From: Sulfuricella sp. T08
GTDB taxonomy: Bacteria; Pseudomonadota; Gammaproteobacteria; Burkholderiales; Sulfuricellaceae
Assembly (NCBI RefSeq): GCF_000971475.1
Contig: NZ_DF967544.1
Coordinates: 123,061-187,060 of the forward strand
DNA: 64,000 nucleotides
Reading direction: 5' to 3'
The notes below the pieces were generated by a model. It was not told the origin of the DNA. It did no database searches and saw only the letters and a program-made list of their open reading frames with translations. The position numbers were made by a program, and so were the translations under genes. Below, piece after piece: positions 9,798-19,800 of the stretch (its first letter is position 1; every line of letters starts with the position of its first letter).

Positions 9798-9813
9798 TGG
9801 CACGGTAAATGCT
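9798..9813 (+). promoter_or_regulatory. Sigma-54 (-24/-12) promoter of the guanidine operon
   Basis: TGGCACGGTAAATGCT matches the RpoN consensus TGGCAC-N5-TTGCW at every position but one (A for the first T of the -12 box). The GG and GC dinucleotides have the required spacing. Transcription would start near 9824, leaving a leader of about 190 bases that contains the riboswitch. A nearly identical element precedes the porin-glnK-amtB operon. Confidence 0.8.
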
Positions 9814-9849
9814 CTTACTTCTAAACAGAGAGGTGCAGCTTTCACTGCA

Positions 9850-9958
9850 TTTTATGGCGGCTAGGGTTCCGATCCCATTCAGGGATGTCTGGTCCGAGAG
9901 CTGCCAGGCCCGCGCTGTTGGTCGGGCTCCACGGAGGGATAAAAGCCCGGGAGGTCGC
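9850..9958 (+). ncRNA. Guanidine-I riboswitch (ykkC-yxkD aptamer)
   Basis: Three conserved blocks of the ykkC class appear in order: CTAGGGTTCCG (9861-9871), TCTGGTCCGAGAG (9888-9900) and ACGGAGGGATAAAAGCCC (9931-9948) followed by GGGAG. They are joined by short helices, including GATCCC/GGGATG at 9871-9886. Subtype I ykkC RNAs bind guanidinium and switch on guanidine exporters or guanidine-degradation genes. The aptamer lies between the sigma-54 promoter and the first transporter gene. It indicates that the operon is induced by guanidine and argues that the downstream carboxylase acts on guanidine instead of urea. Confidence 0.92.
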
Positions 9959-9992
9959 GCTCAGTAGTCGCTGCGCCCTCTCGATTGTTTTT
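9951..9992 (+). terminator. Possible riboswitch expression platform: terminator hairpin
   Basis: GAGGTCGCGC (9951-9960) can pair imperfectly with GCTGCGCCCTC (9970-9980), and a run of five T follows at 9988-9992. The 5' arm uses the GAG that ends the riboswitch aptamer. Ligand-stabilised P1 and the terminator would therefore compete for the same bases. This fits transcriptional control, with guanidine promoting read-through. The stem contains mismatches, so the call is tentative. Confidence 0.5.
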
Positions 9993-10016
9993 AACTTTCC
10001 AGAAGGAGCTATGACT

Positions 10017-11000
10017 ATGAACCTCAAACATTTTCTCGGGCATTCACTCGCCGCAATTACACTTTCTGTCGGTCTGCTAAGTAGCGCCCACGCAGCACAG
10101 CCTTTGAAGATCGGTTACAGCGATTGGCCTGGCTGGGTGGCATGGCAGGTGGCAATCGACAAGAATTGGTTCAAGGAAGCGGGCGTTGCTGTCAATTTCG
10201 AGTGGTTCGACTATTCGGCATCGATGGACGCTTTCGCTGCCGGCAAGATTGACGCAGTAACCATGACCAACGGTGATGCTCTGGTAACCGGAGCCAGCGG
10301 GGGCAAAAGCGTGATGATCATGTTGACCGACTACTCCAACGGCAACGACATGATCGTTGCCAAGCCCGGTATAAAAAGCCTGAAGGATCTCAAGGGCAAA
10401 AAAGTGTCAGTCGAAGTCGGCCTGGTAGAACATCTGTTACTGTTGAACGGGCTGAAGAAGGCCGGCATGAAGGAGTCTGACGTCACCTTGGTCAACGCCA
10501 AGACCAACGAGATGCCGCAAATGCTGGCGTCTGCCGACGTGTCTGCGATTGGCGCATGGCAGCCTGTTGCCGGGCAAGCGATGACGGCGTTTCCCGGTGC
10601 TCGCCCGATCTACACTTCTGCTGACGAACCCGGTCTGATCTACGATGTGCTCGCAGTGAACCCGACCAGCGCCAAGGCCAATCGCGCCGAGTGGCTCAAG
10701 GTCGTTAAGGTGTGGGATCGCGTGGTCAAGTACATCAACGACCCGAAAACCCAGCCAGATGCGGTCAAGATCATGGCGGCCCGTGTCGGCATCACGCCGG
10801 AAGCCTATTTGCCGCTACTGAAAGGCACCAAGCTGCTGGATCTCAGCGAAGGCAAGAAAATTTACGTCAAGGCTGCAGGCTTCAAATCCCTGTATGGATC
10901 GTCCAAAACGGCGGATGACTTCAACGTCAAGAATGCGGTTTACAAGACAGCCCAAGACCTCAACAGCTACATTGACCCTTCCTTCACCAACGCCAAGTAA
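10017..11000 (+). CDS. ABC transporter periplasmic binding protein of the urea/guanidine carboxylase locus
   Basis: This is a NitT/TauT-family substrate-binding protein. The ATG at 10017 is preferred over 10011 because the AAGGAG site ends eight bases before it. The chosen start yields a clean signal peptide ([20 protein letters not shown]...AHAA, cleavage before [12 protein letters not shown]). The mature protein has the usual family opening, in which a [14 protein letters not shown] segment contacts ligand. Proteins of this subgroup are annotated in databases as the periplasmic component found beside urea carboxylase. With a guanidine riboswitch directly upstream, the likely ligand is guanidinium or a related compound. 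It is the first gene of the operon, 30 bases before the permease gene. Confidence 0.88.
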   Translation: MNLKHFLGHSLAAITLSVGLLSSAHAAQPLKIGYSDWPGWVAWQVAIDKNWFKEAGVAVNFEWFDYSASMDAFAAGKIDAVTMTNGDALVTGASGGKSVMIMLTDYSNGNDMIVAKPGIKSLKDLKGKKVSVEVGLVEHLLLLNGLKKAGMKESDVTLVNAKTNEMPQMLASADVSAIGAWQPVAGQAMTAFPGARPIYTSADEPGLIYDVLAVNPTSAKANRAEWLKVVKVWDRVVKYINDPKTQPDAVKIMAARVGITPEAYLPLLKGTKLLDLSEGKKIYVKAAGFKSLYGSSKTADDFNVKNAVYKTAQDLNSYIDPSFTNAK

Positions 11001-11030
11001 TTGTTTCTCTCAAGAGCAAACGGAGCAAGA

Positions 11031-11999
11031 ATGAGCAAGATATCCAAATGGTTTGCGGTGCGTGCCGAGTTGGCTTCACGCAAGCGCACACTCCTCGGGA
11101 TCGGCTCGTTCCTGCTGCCTTTGCTGGTTTGGAGCATCATCAGCTACACCCCCTTCATCTGGCATCCGAAGATTCAGGTCGAGGATCCAGGTGGAGTGGA
11201 TTATTTCCAGGTCGGCATGCTGGTCGACAAGTCGGTATTCCAGGACGAATTCACCAGCATGCAGGCGCAAAAACTGGCCCTGCCGCGCGGCGAGCCAGCC
11301 AACCCAATCTACCTGCCGGCACCACATCAGGTAGCCAAGGCTTGCTATACGGCATTCACCACGGCGCCAGAGCAGAAGGACTTGCCCTGGCTGCATGAAA
11401 GCCTGTGGCACAGCATCCAGGTGATATTCTGGGGATTCGTGATCTCTTCGATAGTTGGCGTTCCACTCGGCATTCTCGCAGGTACTTACGCCGCCCTTGG
11501 CCGCCTCAGCGAGCCCTTCGTTGAATTCTTCCGCTACCTGCCGGCACCCGCTTTCGGTGCCTTGGCGGTGGCAGTGCTGGGCATCTATGACGGCCCCAAG
11601 ATCGCCATCATCGTCATCGGCACCTTCTTCCAGCAGGTGCTGATTATTGCCAACACCACACGTAAACTCGACGCCACCATCATTGAGGCGGCGCTGACCT
11701 TGGGCACGCGGCGTCTTCAACTGCTGACGCGGGTGGTGGTGCCGGGAATCATGCCCGACCTGTTTCGTGACCTGCGCATCCTGCTTGGCTGGGCTTGGAC
11801 CTACCTGATCGTCGCGGAGCTGATCGGCACCAGCACCGGCATCACCTGGTTCATTACCCAGCAAGCCCGCTACCAGCATTTCGACAAGGTCTACGCGGCC
11901 ATCATGATCATCGGCATCATTGGCTTCGGCACGGACCTGGTGTTGGCCAGGCTCGAACGCCATCTGTTCCCATGGGACCGCGGCTTGCGCCGGACCTAG
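11031..11999 (+). CDS. ABC transporter permease (NitT/TauT family)
   Basis: This is the inner-membrane permease of the transporter. The ATG at 11031 is chosen because a GGAG site lies five bases upstream. An upstream in-frame TTG would add ten non-conserved residues. The protein (322 residues) has one N-terminal helix (about 20-40), then an unusually long hydrophilic stretch to about residue 120. The core of about five helices includes [18 protein letters not shown] and the cytoplasmic EAA loop [21 protein letters not shown], which couples to the ATPase. The long first loop carries no family motif I recognise. It lies between the binding-protein and ATPase genes. Confidence 0.88.
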   Translation: MSKISKWFAVRAELASRKRTLLGIGSFLLPLLVWSIISYTPFIWHPKIQVEDPGGVDYFQVGMLVDKSVFQDEFTSMQAQKLALPRGEPANPIYLPAPHQVAKACYTAFTTAPEQKDLPWLHESLWHSIQVIFWGFVISSIVGVPLGILAGTYAALGRLSEPFVEFFRYLPAPAFGALAVAVLGIYDGPKIAIIVIGTFFQQVLIIANTTRKLDATIIEAALTLGTRRLQLLTRVVVPGIMPDLFRDLRILLGWAWTYLIVAELIGTSTGITWFITQQARYQHFDKVYAAIMIIGIIGFGTDLVLARLERHLFPWDRGLRRT

Positions 12000-12024
12000 A
12001 GCGCAAGTACGAAAGGACACATCA

Positions 12025-12939
12025 ATGAACCGTGAACATAATCTTCCCGACTACCTGCAGCAATCGGAAGTCGTACGCGCTCGTTTTGACAGCCTCAAGC
12101 AACGTGAAAAGATTCTCGAAGTGCGTCATCTCGGCAAGCGCTACACCTCGACCCAGGGCGAGGTGGAAGCGTTACGCGACGTCAGCTTCAGTGTGCACCG
12201 GCGCGAATTCGTCTGCGTGATCGGACCCTCCGGCTGCGGCAAGTCCACGTTGATCCGCATCCTTGCCGGGCTGGAAAACCATAACGCAGGAGATGTGCTG
12301 CTCGACGGCAAGCCGGTCGCCGGCCCTGGGTACGACCGCGGCATGGTGTTTCAGGGCTATTCCCTGTTCCCCTGGCTGACAGTCAAGAAAAACGTGATGT
12401 TCGGCCCGGAAGTGAATGGCAGAGGCCGTTACGAGGCGGAACGGGATGCCTTGATGTGGCTCGATTTGGTGGGGCTTACAAAGTTCGCGGACAACTATCC
12501 CCATCAACTCTCCGGCGGCATGCGCCAGCGCGTCGCTATCGCCCGGGCGCTGGTCAACGAGCCGCGCATACTACTCATGGACGAGCCCTTCGGTGCACTG
12601 GACGCACAGACCAGGGTAAAGATGCAGACGCACCTGATCGACATCTGGAGAAACATCGACATCACCATGCTCTTCATCACCCACGATCTGGATGAAGCAA
12701 TCTTTCTCGCCGACCGCATTCTGGTACTCAAGGCGCATCCGGGCGAAGTGCAGGAACTGATCGAGGTGCCCGTTCCACGGCCGCGCACACCTGCGCAGTT
12801 CATGTCGCCGGAATTCCGTGCCACCAAGGCGCGCCTGGAAGAGCTGATCCACCCTGCCCCGCTTCCAGAGACCGAGGAAGAGCTAGCGGTCAAACCGCAC
12901 ATGATTCGCTTCACCAATGTGGCCGACAATGTTGAATAA
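12025..12939 (+). CDS. ABC transporter ATP-binding protein (NitT/TauT family)
   Basis: This 304-residue ATPase powers the guanidine-operon transporter. Walker A is GPSGCGKST (residues 67-75). The Q loop is [10 protein letters not shown], the signature is LSGGMRQR (162-169), Walker B is [14 protein letters not shown] and the switch histidine is in FITHD. About 30 extra N-terminal residues and a 50-residue C-terminal tail flank the core. The ATG at 12025 follows a GAAAGGA site and gives the expected length. The next gene starts 11 bases after its stop codon. Confidence 0.92.
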   Translation: MNREHNLPDYLQQSEVVRARFDSLKQREKILEVRHLGKRYTSTQGEVEALRDVSFSVHRREFVCVIGPSGCGKSTLIRILAGLENHNAGDVLLDGKPVAGPGYDRGMVFQGYSLFPWLTVKKNVMFGPEVNGRGRYEAERDALMWLDLVGLTKFADNYPHQLSGGMRQRVAIARALVNEPRILLMDEPFGALDAQTRVKMQTHLIDIWRNIDITMLFITHDLDEAIFLADRILVLKAHPGEVQELIEVPVPRPRTPAQFMSPEFRATKARLEELIHPAPLPETEEELAVKPHMIRFTNVADNVE

Positions 12940-12949
12940 GGAAACGCCC

Positions 12950-13711
12950 ATGCGCTGGTCCGAGCTAACCTGGTCAGAAATTCCTGCGGTGCTGGCCAAG
13001 GCTGGACAGGCCGCCATCCTGCCGGTGGGCGCCACCGAGCAGCATGGCCCCCACCTTGGCTGCGGCGTGGATACCGTGATCGCGGAGGACCTATGTGCTG
13101 CCGTATCCGCCGGTACCGGCGTGCCGATGCTGCCCACGCTGCCTTATGGCTGCTCCCTCGGGCATAGCCGGCGCTGGCCTGGGACCCTAGCCTTGCAGCC
13201 GGTCACCTTGATCGAACTGGTCAAACAGATCGGTGACTGGGCTTATCACAGCGGCATCCGCCGTCTGTTCATCGTCAATGCCCACGTAACCAACGCGGCA
13301 CCGCTGCGTTGCGCCCTGGAGATGTTGCGCGCCGAGCACGATGACCTGATGGTAGCGGTGCTGAATACTGCCACCATCAGCGAACGGGTGCGCCACTTCC
13401 ATTTCGCCGATGCGGACGACTGGCACGCCAATGATGCCGAAACTTCCCTGATGCTTGCCATTGCCCCGCAAGTGGTTCGCCCTGACAGACTGGCGCAGGT
13501 GGACGACCCTGACCGCACCGGCGGTTGCATCTTCGCTCATCCGGTAAACCGCACTAGCCTGAATGGCGTCACCGGCAGCCCGAGCCTCGCCAGCGCCGAC
13601 AAGGGCAAGCTCTGGTTCGACTGGCTGGTGGAAGACCTCAGCGCGCTGATTCTCAATGGGATCAGTGAAACTCCACCATTGAGCCACTCTTATTTCGGAG
13701 ACAGTGCCTGA
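12950..13711 (+). CDS. Creatininase-family metal-dependent amidohydrolase
   Basis: Creatininase-family enzymes open or hydrolyse cyclic and linear amides with a dinuclear metal site. The ATG at 12950 is chosen because TAAGGA lies seven bases upstream. The 253-residue product carries LPVGATEQHGPHLGCGVDT, which supplies E30, H32 and D41. It also has GCSLGHSRRWPGT, IVNAHVTN (H112, in place of the usual NGHGGN) and DWHANDAETS (E164, in place of HAGExETS). The metal ligands therefore look intact while two substrate-side motifs are altered. True creatininase would convert creatinine to creatine. Here, within a guanidine operon, it could act on a guanidino compound or a carboxyguanidine-like amide, but the substrate is unknown. 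Confidence 0.85.
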   Translation: MRWSELTWSEIPAVLAKAGQAAILPVGATEQHGPHLGCGVDTVIAEDLCAAVSAGTGVPMLPTLPYGCSLGHSRRWPGTLALQPVTLIELVKQIGDWAYHSGIRRLFIVNAHVTNAAPLRCALEMLRAEHDDLMVAVLNTATISERVRHFHFADADDWHANDAETSLMLAIAPQVVRPDRLAQVDDPDRTGGCIFAHPVNRTSLNGVTGSPSLASADKGKLWFDWLVEDLSALILNGISETPPLSHSYFGDSA

Positions 13712-13761
13712 ACACTGCCCCCACCAACCCCAACGCATGACTCAAACAACAAGGAACTGCC

Positions 13762-15228
13762 ATGAACTCAACTGAAGAAATCGCCGTATTGGAAAAAAAG
13801 CTGTCCGATCTGGGAGTACAACCATCCCCCGGTCAGCCTGTTCCCGGCATCAAGGGAACAACCGTAAGCTACTCGGCGGATGAAGTCGCCCGCCTGCAGA
13901 AGGAATTATCCGACAAGGGCGTGAAATACTGCATCGGCGCCTACGTGGATATTCACGGCGTGCCCAAGGCCAAGGTTGTGCCCATCCACCATCTGGGGCA
14001 TATGGCCAAGGGATCGGAACGCTATACCGGCTATGCGCTGGATGGCCTCGGCCAGGCACCCAACGACGACGAAATCACCTCGGTACCGGATTTCAGCCGC
14101 CTCATCCAGTTACCCTGGGAGCCGAAAATCGCCTGGATACCCGCCGACAATCACTTTCAGGGCAAGCCCTATGCGCTGAACACCCGTGTCGCGCTGCAGA
14201 ACCAGTTAGCCAAGGCGGCGGAAATGGGCTTTGGTCTGAATCTCGGCATCGAGTGCGAAATCTTTCTGCTACGGCAGAACGAGGACGGCAGCCTTACGGT
14301 GCCCGATGCCGAGGACAAGTTGACCAAGTCCTGCTACGACGTGCGCGGCTTCACCAACAGCTTCAGCTGGCTGGACAAGATGGCCAGCGCCATCAACGGC
14401 CTGGGCTGGGACCTGTATTCCTTCGACCACGAAGACGCCAATGGCCAATTCGAGTTCGATTTCAACTACGCCGACGCCCTCACCACCTGCGACCGACTCA
14501 CCTTTTTCCGCTTCATGGCCAAGCACTACGCCAAGGAGGAAGGCCTGCTCGCCACCATGATGCCCAAGCCCTTTGCCGACAAGACCGGCAATGGCGCTCA
14601 TTTCAACATGTCGCTCTACGACCTGGATGGTGGAAGCAACCTGTTCGCTTGCGACCCCAAGGACGATCCGCGCGGCATCGGCCTCACCCCGCTAGGCTAC
14701 AGCTTCATCGCCGGCATTCTCAAGCACGGCCGCGCTTTGTGCGCCGTGTTTGCGCCGACCGTCAACAGCTATAAACGACTTGTGCGGCGCGGCGCGATGA
14801 GCTACTTCTCATGGGCGCCGGTGTTCAATTCCTACGGCTCCAACAACCGCACCAATTCGGTACGCGTTCCTGCCGGCGGTGGCCGCTGCGAATCGCGCAA
14901 TGCCGACGGCGCAGTGAATCCCTACCTCGCCGCCACGCTGGTGCTGGCTGCCGGCCTCGAGGGTATTCGCGAGCAACTGGATCCGGGCAACCCCAACGAA
15001 GACAACCTGTACGCCATCAGCGACGACGAGCGGCGCGCCCGCGGTATCGAATTCCTGCCGCAGACATTGCAGGAAGCAGTGGCAGACTTCGCAGCGGATC
15101 CTCTGGTGGCAAGCGCGCTCGGCAAGGAGCTGCGCGACGAGTTCATCCGCTACAAGACCGAGGAATGGGAGACATACCACCTTTCCGTCAGCAAATGGGA
15201 AGTGGAACGCTATAGCTACATGTTCTAA
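13762..15228 (+). CDS. Type III glutamine synthetase (GlnT-like glutamate-amine ligase)
   Basis: This 488-residue enzyme belongs to the glutamine synthetase superfamily, closest in appearance to the GlnT/type III group first described in rhizobia. Conserved blocks include [11 protein letters not shown] (metal ligands), [38 protein letters not shown] (ATP site) and a [19 protein letters not shown] segment. A DNLYAIS motif occupies the place where type I enzymes carry their adenylylated Tyr in NLYDLPP. Members of this group ligate ammonia or small amines to glutamate. In this operon it could capture ammonia released by the last enzymes or glutamylate an amine or guanidino substrate. An AAGGA site lies upstream of the ATG. 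Confidence 0.85.
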   Translation: MNSTEEIAVLEKKLSDLGVQPSPGQPVPGIKGTTVSYSADEVARLQKELSDKGVKYCIGAYVDIHGVPKAKVVPIHHLGHMAKGSERYTGYALDGLGQAPNDDEITSVPDFSRLIQLPWEPKIAWIPADNHFQGKPYALNTRVALQNQLAKAAEMGFGLNLGIECEIFLLRQNEDGSLTVPDAEDKLTKSCYDVRGFTNSFSWLDKMASAINGLGWDLYSFDHEDANGQFEFDFNYADALTTCDRLTFFRFMAKHYAKEEGLLATMMPKPFADKTGNGAHFNMSLYDLDGGSNLFACDPKDDPRGIGLTPLGYSFIAGILKHGRALCAVFAPTVNSYKRLVRRGAMSYFSWAPVFNSYGSNNRTNSVRVPAGGGRCESRNADGAVNPYLAATLVLAAGLEGIREQLDPGNPNEDNLYAISDDERRARGIEFLPQTLQEAVADFAADPLVASALGKELRDEFIRYKTEEWETYHLSVSKWEVERYSYMF

Positions 15229-15252
15229 GAGACAGATTGCCAAGGAACCACC

Positions 15253-16071
15253 ATGGAAAAACTCGACATGACAATAACTGATCCTCTATCCAACCCGCCA
15301 CTGGCCGACCCGGTCGACACGCCGCCCCACTGGCGCCGCTTCGCCCCAGATCTGGCGGAAGACAAAGTGCTGTTCTCCGAACTGGTGCCCGGCGGCGGGC
15401 ATTGGTCTTACTCGCTGCCGCGCGGTACGACCCTGCGTATGACCGCCTTGGAGAATGGCGCCAACCTGAGCCTGGTGCTGTATTCAGCGCGGGAAAAACT
15501 GGAACGCTACAACATGCCCGACTCACTCAAGGCTCAGCACACTGCCCACTACACCCGGGGCCATGTATTGATGAGCGACATGGGCCGGTCCATGGCATCC
15601 ATCACCGCCGACAGCCTGGGCTGGCACGACTCACTCGGGCTGCTGCTGGACAGTCGGCTGCTGCATGAGAAATACGGCGATCACTCCTACCAGAACCACC
15701 GCAACGGCATGTACCGCTCGGGCCGTGACGGCCTGCTGATCGAGATCGGCAAGTATGGTCTGGCCAAGCGCGACCTGGTAGCGCCGGTGAATTTTTTCTC
15801 CAAGGTCAGCGTCGATGAGGAAGGTCGCTTCAACTTCGTGCCTGATCATGCCAAAGTCGGTGACTACGTCGACCTGCGCATGGACATGGACGTTCTAGTC
15901 GCCTTCTCCACCGCGCCGCATCCGCTTAACCCGTCGACGACTTATTCGGCAAAGAAGGTTGGCCTGGCCGCATGGCGTTCCGGCCCAGCGGGCAAGGACG
16001 ATTATTGCCGCCATTTCCGCCCAGAGAACGCGCGCGCCATTCATAACGCCGACATGCTCTACCTGGTTTAG
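15253..16071 (+). CDS. Carboxyguanidine deiminase subunit (urea carboxylase-associated protein 2 type, DUF1989)
   Basis: This 272-residue protein belongs to the DUF1989 family that accompanies bacterial urea carboxylase genes. Typical features are RGTTLRMTALENGANLSLVL, ERYNMPDSLKAQHTAHYT and GHVLMSDMGRSMASIT, followed by GWHDSLG. The related pair CgdA/CgdB has been shown to deiminate carboxyguanidine to allophanate in guanidine-degrading bacteria. I cannot say from the sequence alone which symbol applies. An N-terminal extension of about 25 residues precedes the conserved part. A start at 15274 (second Met) is possible but less supported than the ATG at 15253 behind CAAGGA. The sister subunit begins 11 bases downstream, which suits heteromeric assembly. 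Confidence 0.88.
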   Translation: MEKLDMTITDPLSNPPLADPVDTPPHWRRFAPDLAEDKVLFSELVPGGGHWSYSLPRGTTLRMTALENGANLSLVLYSAREKLERYNMPDSLKAQHTAHYTRGHVLMSDMGRSMASITADSLGWHDSLGLLLDSRLLHEKYGDHSYQNHRNGMYRSGRDGLLIEIGKYGLAKRDLVAPVNFFSKVSVDEEGRFNFVPDHAKVGDYVDLRMDMDVLVAFSTAPHPLNPSTTYSAKKVGLAAWRSGPAGKDDYCRHFRPENARAIHNADMLYLV

Positions 16072-16081
16072 GAGACAGGAC

Positions 16082-16735
16082 ATGACCGCTACCGCCATAC
16101 GTATCCAGGAAAGCAATTTGAATCCGGCTACTGCCGTGCTTGATCATACGCTGTCTGCTGGCGAACCTTACCTGCTGGAAATTCAGCAGGGGCAGACGCT
16201 GCGCATCATCGATGTGGCAGGCAATCAGGCCGTCGACGTAATCTTCTACAACCGTAACGATGGTGCCGAGCACTATAGCGCGACGCAAACCCTGCTCCGT
16301 CAGGGCGGCATCTATCTGACTACAGGTTCGGTTCTCTACAGCGACGATGGCAACCCCATGCTCACCATCGTCGCCGACACCTGCGGTCGGCACGACACCC
16401 TCGGTGGAGCCTGCGCCGCCGAAAGCAACATGGTTCGCTATGCTCTGCAGAAAAAGTTCATGCACAGTTGCCGCGACAACTACTTGTCCGTGCTACAGCA
16501 TGCCGACATCGGTTTGGGCAAGCGTGATCTGGTGCCCAACGTAAATTTTTTCATGAACGTGCCGGTCACCGCCGACGGTGAATTGACGTTTGCCGATGGT
16601 GTGTCGGCGCCGGGCAAATACGTCGAGCTGCGCGCCGAGATGGATCTGTGGATGCTGGTCTCGAATTGTCCCCAGCTCAACAACCCCTGCAACGCCTACA
16701 ACCCAACACCAGCCAGGTTTTTGTTGTGGGAGTAA
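16082..16735 (+). CDS. Carboxyguanidine deiminase subunit (urea carboxylase-associated protein 1 type, DUF1989)
   Basis: This is the second DUF1989 member, 217 residues. The ATG at 16082 follows an AGGAGA site that overlaps the previous stop region. Key blocks are [60 protein letters not shown] and [10 protein letters not shown]. The Cys and His residues of the [14 protein letters not shown] region are likely metal or catalytic ligands by family resemblance. With its neighbour it should form carboxyguanidine deiminase, the step between the biotin carboxylase and allophanate hydrolase. A 67-base spacer with a strong hairpin separates it from the carboxylase gene. Confidence 0.88.
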   Translation: MTATAIRIQESNLNPATAVLDHTLSAGEPYLLEIQQGQTLRIIDVAGNQAVDVIFYNRNDGAEHYSATQTLLRQGGIYLTTGSVLYSDDGNPMLTIVADTCGRHDTLGGACAAESNMVRYALQKKFMHSCRDNYLSVLQHADIGLGKRDLVPNVNFFMNVPVTADGELTFADGVSAPGKYVELRAEMDLWMLVSNCPQLNNPCNAYNPTPARFLLWE

Positions 16736-16743
16736 TACCAACC

Positions 16744-16790
16744 CATCGCGGGACGACCCGCGATGTCGCAACAAGAACGTGGGACGTCCC
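16744..16790 (+). repeat. Intercistronic hairpin plus palindrome before the carboxylase gene
   Basis: CATCGCGGG (16744-16752), loop ACGA and CCCGCGATG (16757-16765) form a perfect nine-pair stem. A second element, GGGACGTCCC (16781-16790), is a perfect ten-base palindrome that ends 12 bases before the carboxylase ATG. No T tract follows the stem, so it is not a simple terminator. It could stabilise or process the long mRNA or tune translation of the carboxylase. Confidence 0.7.
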
Positions 16791-16802
16791 TATAGGAAAG
16801 CT

Positions 16803-19800
16803 ATGTTCAACAAAGTCCTGATCGCCAACCGCGGCGCCATCGCCTGCCGTATCATCCGTACCCTGAAAAAGCTGGGTATCAAATCGGTGGCGGTGTATTC
16901 AGAGGCCGACGCGCACTCGTTGCATGTCGTGCAAGCCGATGAAGCCGTGTGCATTGGCCCTGCGCCTGCTGCAGAAAGTTACCTGCGTGCCGAAAAGATT
17001 CTGGAAGTCGCCAAGCAAACTGGTGCTCAAGCCATCCATCCCGGTTACGGCTTTCTTTCGGAAAACGCCGACTTTGCTGCCGCCTGTGCCGAGGCCGGGA
17101 TCGCCTTCATCGGCCCGACACCCCAGCAGATGTTAGCCTTTGGCCTCAAGCACACGGCGCGCGAACTGGCACAACAGAACAATGTGCCGCTGTTGCCCGG
17201 TAGTGGCCTGCTGGCCGATGTGGGCCACGCCCAAGCCGAAGCGGCGCGCATCGGCTTCCCGGTGATGTTAAAAAGTACCGCCGGTGGCGGCGGCATCGGC
17301 ATGCGTTTGATCTGGAGCGCGGACGAACTGGTGGAAGCATTTCAATCAGTGGAACGCCTGGCGCGCGCCAACTTCAAGGACGCTGGCATCTTCCTTGAAA
17401 AATACGTAGAAGAGGCGCGCCACATCGAAGTGCAGATCTTCGGCGATGGGAAAGGCCAGGTGGTAGCGTTGGGCGAACGTGACTGTTCGGTTCAGCGCCG
17501 CAACCAGAAAGTGATCGAGGAAACCCCTGCGCCTGGCCTCAGCGACTCGCAACGTCAGAAGCTGCTGGAAACTGCCGTACGTCTGGGTCAGGCGGTGAAC
17601 TACCAGTCCGCCGGCACGGTGGAATTCGTCTATGACGCAAGCAACGGCGAATTTTACTTCCTCGAAGTGAACACTCGATTACAGGTAGAGCATGGCGTCA
17701 CCGAACAGGTTACCGGCATCGACCTGGTCGAATGGATGGTGCGCCAGGCATCAGGTGATTTGTCGCCACTTGACAGTTTTTCCATTGCACCTCAAGGCGC
17801 ATCGATCCAGGTGCGGCTGTACGCGGAAGATCCGGGCAAGAACTTCCAGCCCTCCAGCGGCGTGCTCACGGCAGCCGAGTTTCCTCCAGACATCCGCGTG
17901 GATACCTGGGTGGAGCGTGGATCCGCCATCCCGCCGTTCTACGACCCGATGGTGGCCAAGCTGATCGTCACTGCCGAGACCCGAGCAGCAGCCCTGGAAA
18001 AGATGCATGCGGCACTCGAGGAAACCCGTATCGCCGGTATTGAAACCAATCTGGATTACCTGCGCCAGGTACTGCGTGATCAGGTATTTACCGAAGGCCG
18101 CCAGACCACCCGCTACCTCAACGCTTTCCACTATCAGCCTGCCACCATGGATGTACTGGAGCCGGGTGTGCAGAGCAGCATTCAGGATTATCCCGGACGT
18201 GTCGGCTACTGGAATGTGGGAGTGCCGCCATCGGGGCCGATGGATGGCTTGGCCTTTCGTTTGGGCAATCGCCTGCTGGGTAATCCGGAACGGGCCGCAG
18301 GTCTGGAACTCACTGTGGCCGGACCGACCCTGCGCTTCAATTCGAATACAGTGATCGCCCTGACCGGTGCACCCATGACTGCTGAACTGGATGGTTCCCC
18401 AGTTAGCTTCTGGCAGGCTGTGCCGGTAAAAGCCGGCAGCGTGCTGCGCCTGGGCAGCATACAGGGCAACGGCTGCCGCAGCTATCTGGCCATAACGGGC
18501 GGGTTTGACGTGCCGGATTACCTCGGCAGCAAATCCACCTTTACCCTCGGCCAGTTCGGCGGCCATGCAGGCCGTACGTTCAGGGTAGGCGACGTGCTCC
18601 ATCTGAGCTCTGCATCTCCTGCGCAAAACGGCCAAATAATCAGCCCGGCACTGATCCCCCAATATCCGAACCACTGGGAAATCGGCGTGCTGTATGGCCC
18701 TCACGGCGCGCCGGATTTTTTCACTGACGCTGACATCGAGATGTTCTTTTCCACGGATTGGGAAGTGCATTACAATTCCAGCCGTACCGGGGTTAGGCTG
18801 ATCGGACCCAAACCGGAGTGGGCGCGCAGCGATGGTGGCGAAGCCGGCCTGCATCCGTCCAACATCCACGACAACGCCTACGCCATCGGCGCGGTAGATT
18901 TTACCGGCGACATGCCTGTGATTCTCGGCCCGGACGGACCCAGCCTGGGCGGTTTCGTTTGCCCGGCCACCATCGTGCAAGCCGAACTATGGAAGATGGG
19001 CCAGTTGCGCCCCGGCAACACGGTACGATTCTGCCGCATCAGTCTGGCGCAGGCAGAAGCGATGGAAACGGCGCAAGAAGCCACCATTACCACGCTTGAG
19101 CCGCTGGAAAACGAAACAGCGCTGACTGCTGGAGTTAATCATTCCTCAGCCAGTCCGGTGTTGCACTGCGTTCCGGCGTCTCAGCAGAGCGTGGCCGTCA
19201 CCTATCGCCCTGCCGGCGACAAGTACCTGTTGGTGGAATACGGTCCGCTGGTGCTCGATCTCAACCTGCGCTTCCGCGTGCATGCATTGATGGAATGGCT
19301 CCAGCAACAACAACTGCCGGGCATTCTCGACCTCACTCCGGGTATCCGCTCCTTGCAGGTGCATTACGACAACCGGGTGTTGCCGCTCAATAACTTGATG
19401 ACTGCGCTGCAAGCTGCCGAGTCCGAATTGCCTGCCATCGAAGACATGACGGTGCCGACCCGCATCGTGCATCTGCCGCTTTCCTGGGATGACCCTTCTA
19501 CCCGGCTGGCGATTGAAAAATACATGCAGTCGGTGCGCAAGGATGCCCCCTGGTGCCCGAGCAACATCGAGTTCATCCGCCGCATCAACGGTCTGGATAA
19601 CATCGAGCAGGTGAAGGACATCGTGTTCAACGCCAGCTACCTGGTGATGGGCCTGGGCGACGTATACCTGGGCGCACCAGTGGCCACACCGCTGGATCCA
19701 CGTCACCGTTTAGTGACCACCAAATACAACCCGGCGCGCACCTGGACGCCGGAAAACGCGGTTGGCATCGGCGGCGCCTATATGTGTGTGTACGGCATGG

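Noticed and set aside
16744..16765. Hairpin before the carboxylase as an intrinsic terminator
   Set aside because: No T tract follows, and the operon clearly continues.
17751..18980. 409-codon minus-strand frame inside the carboxylase gene
   Set aside because: Antisense shadow of a fully conserved enzyme, with no motif or ribosome-binding site.
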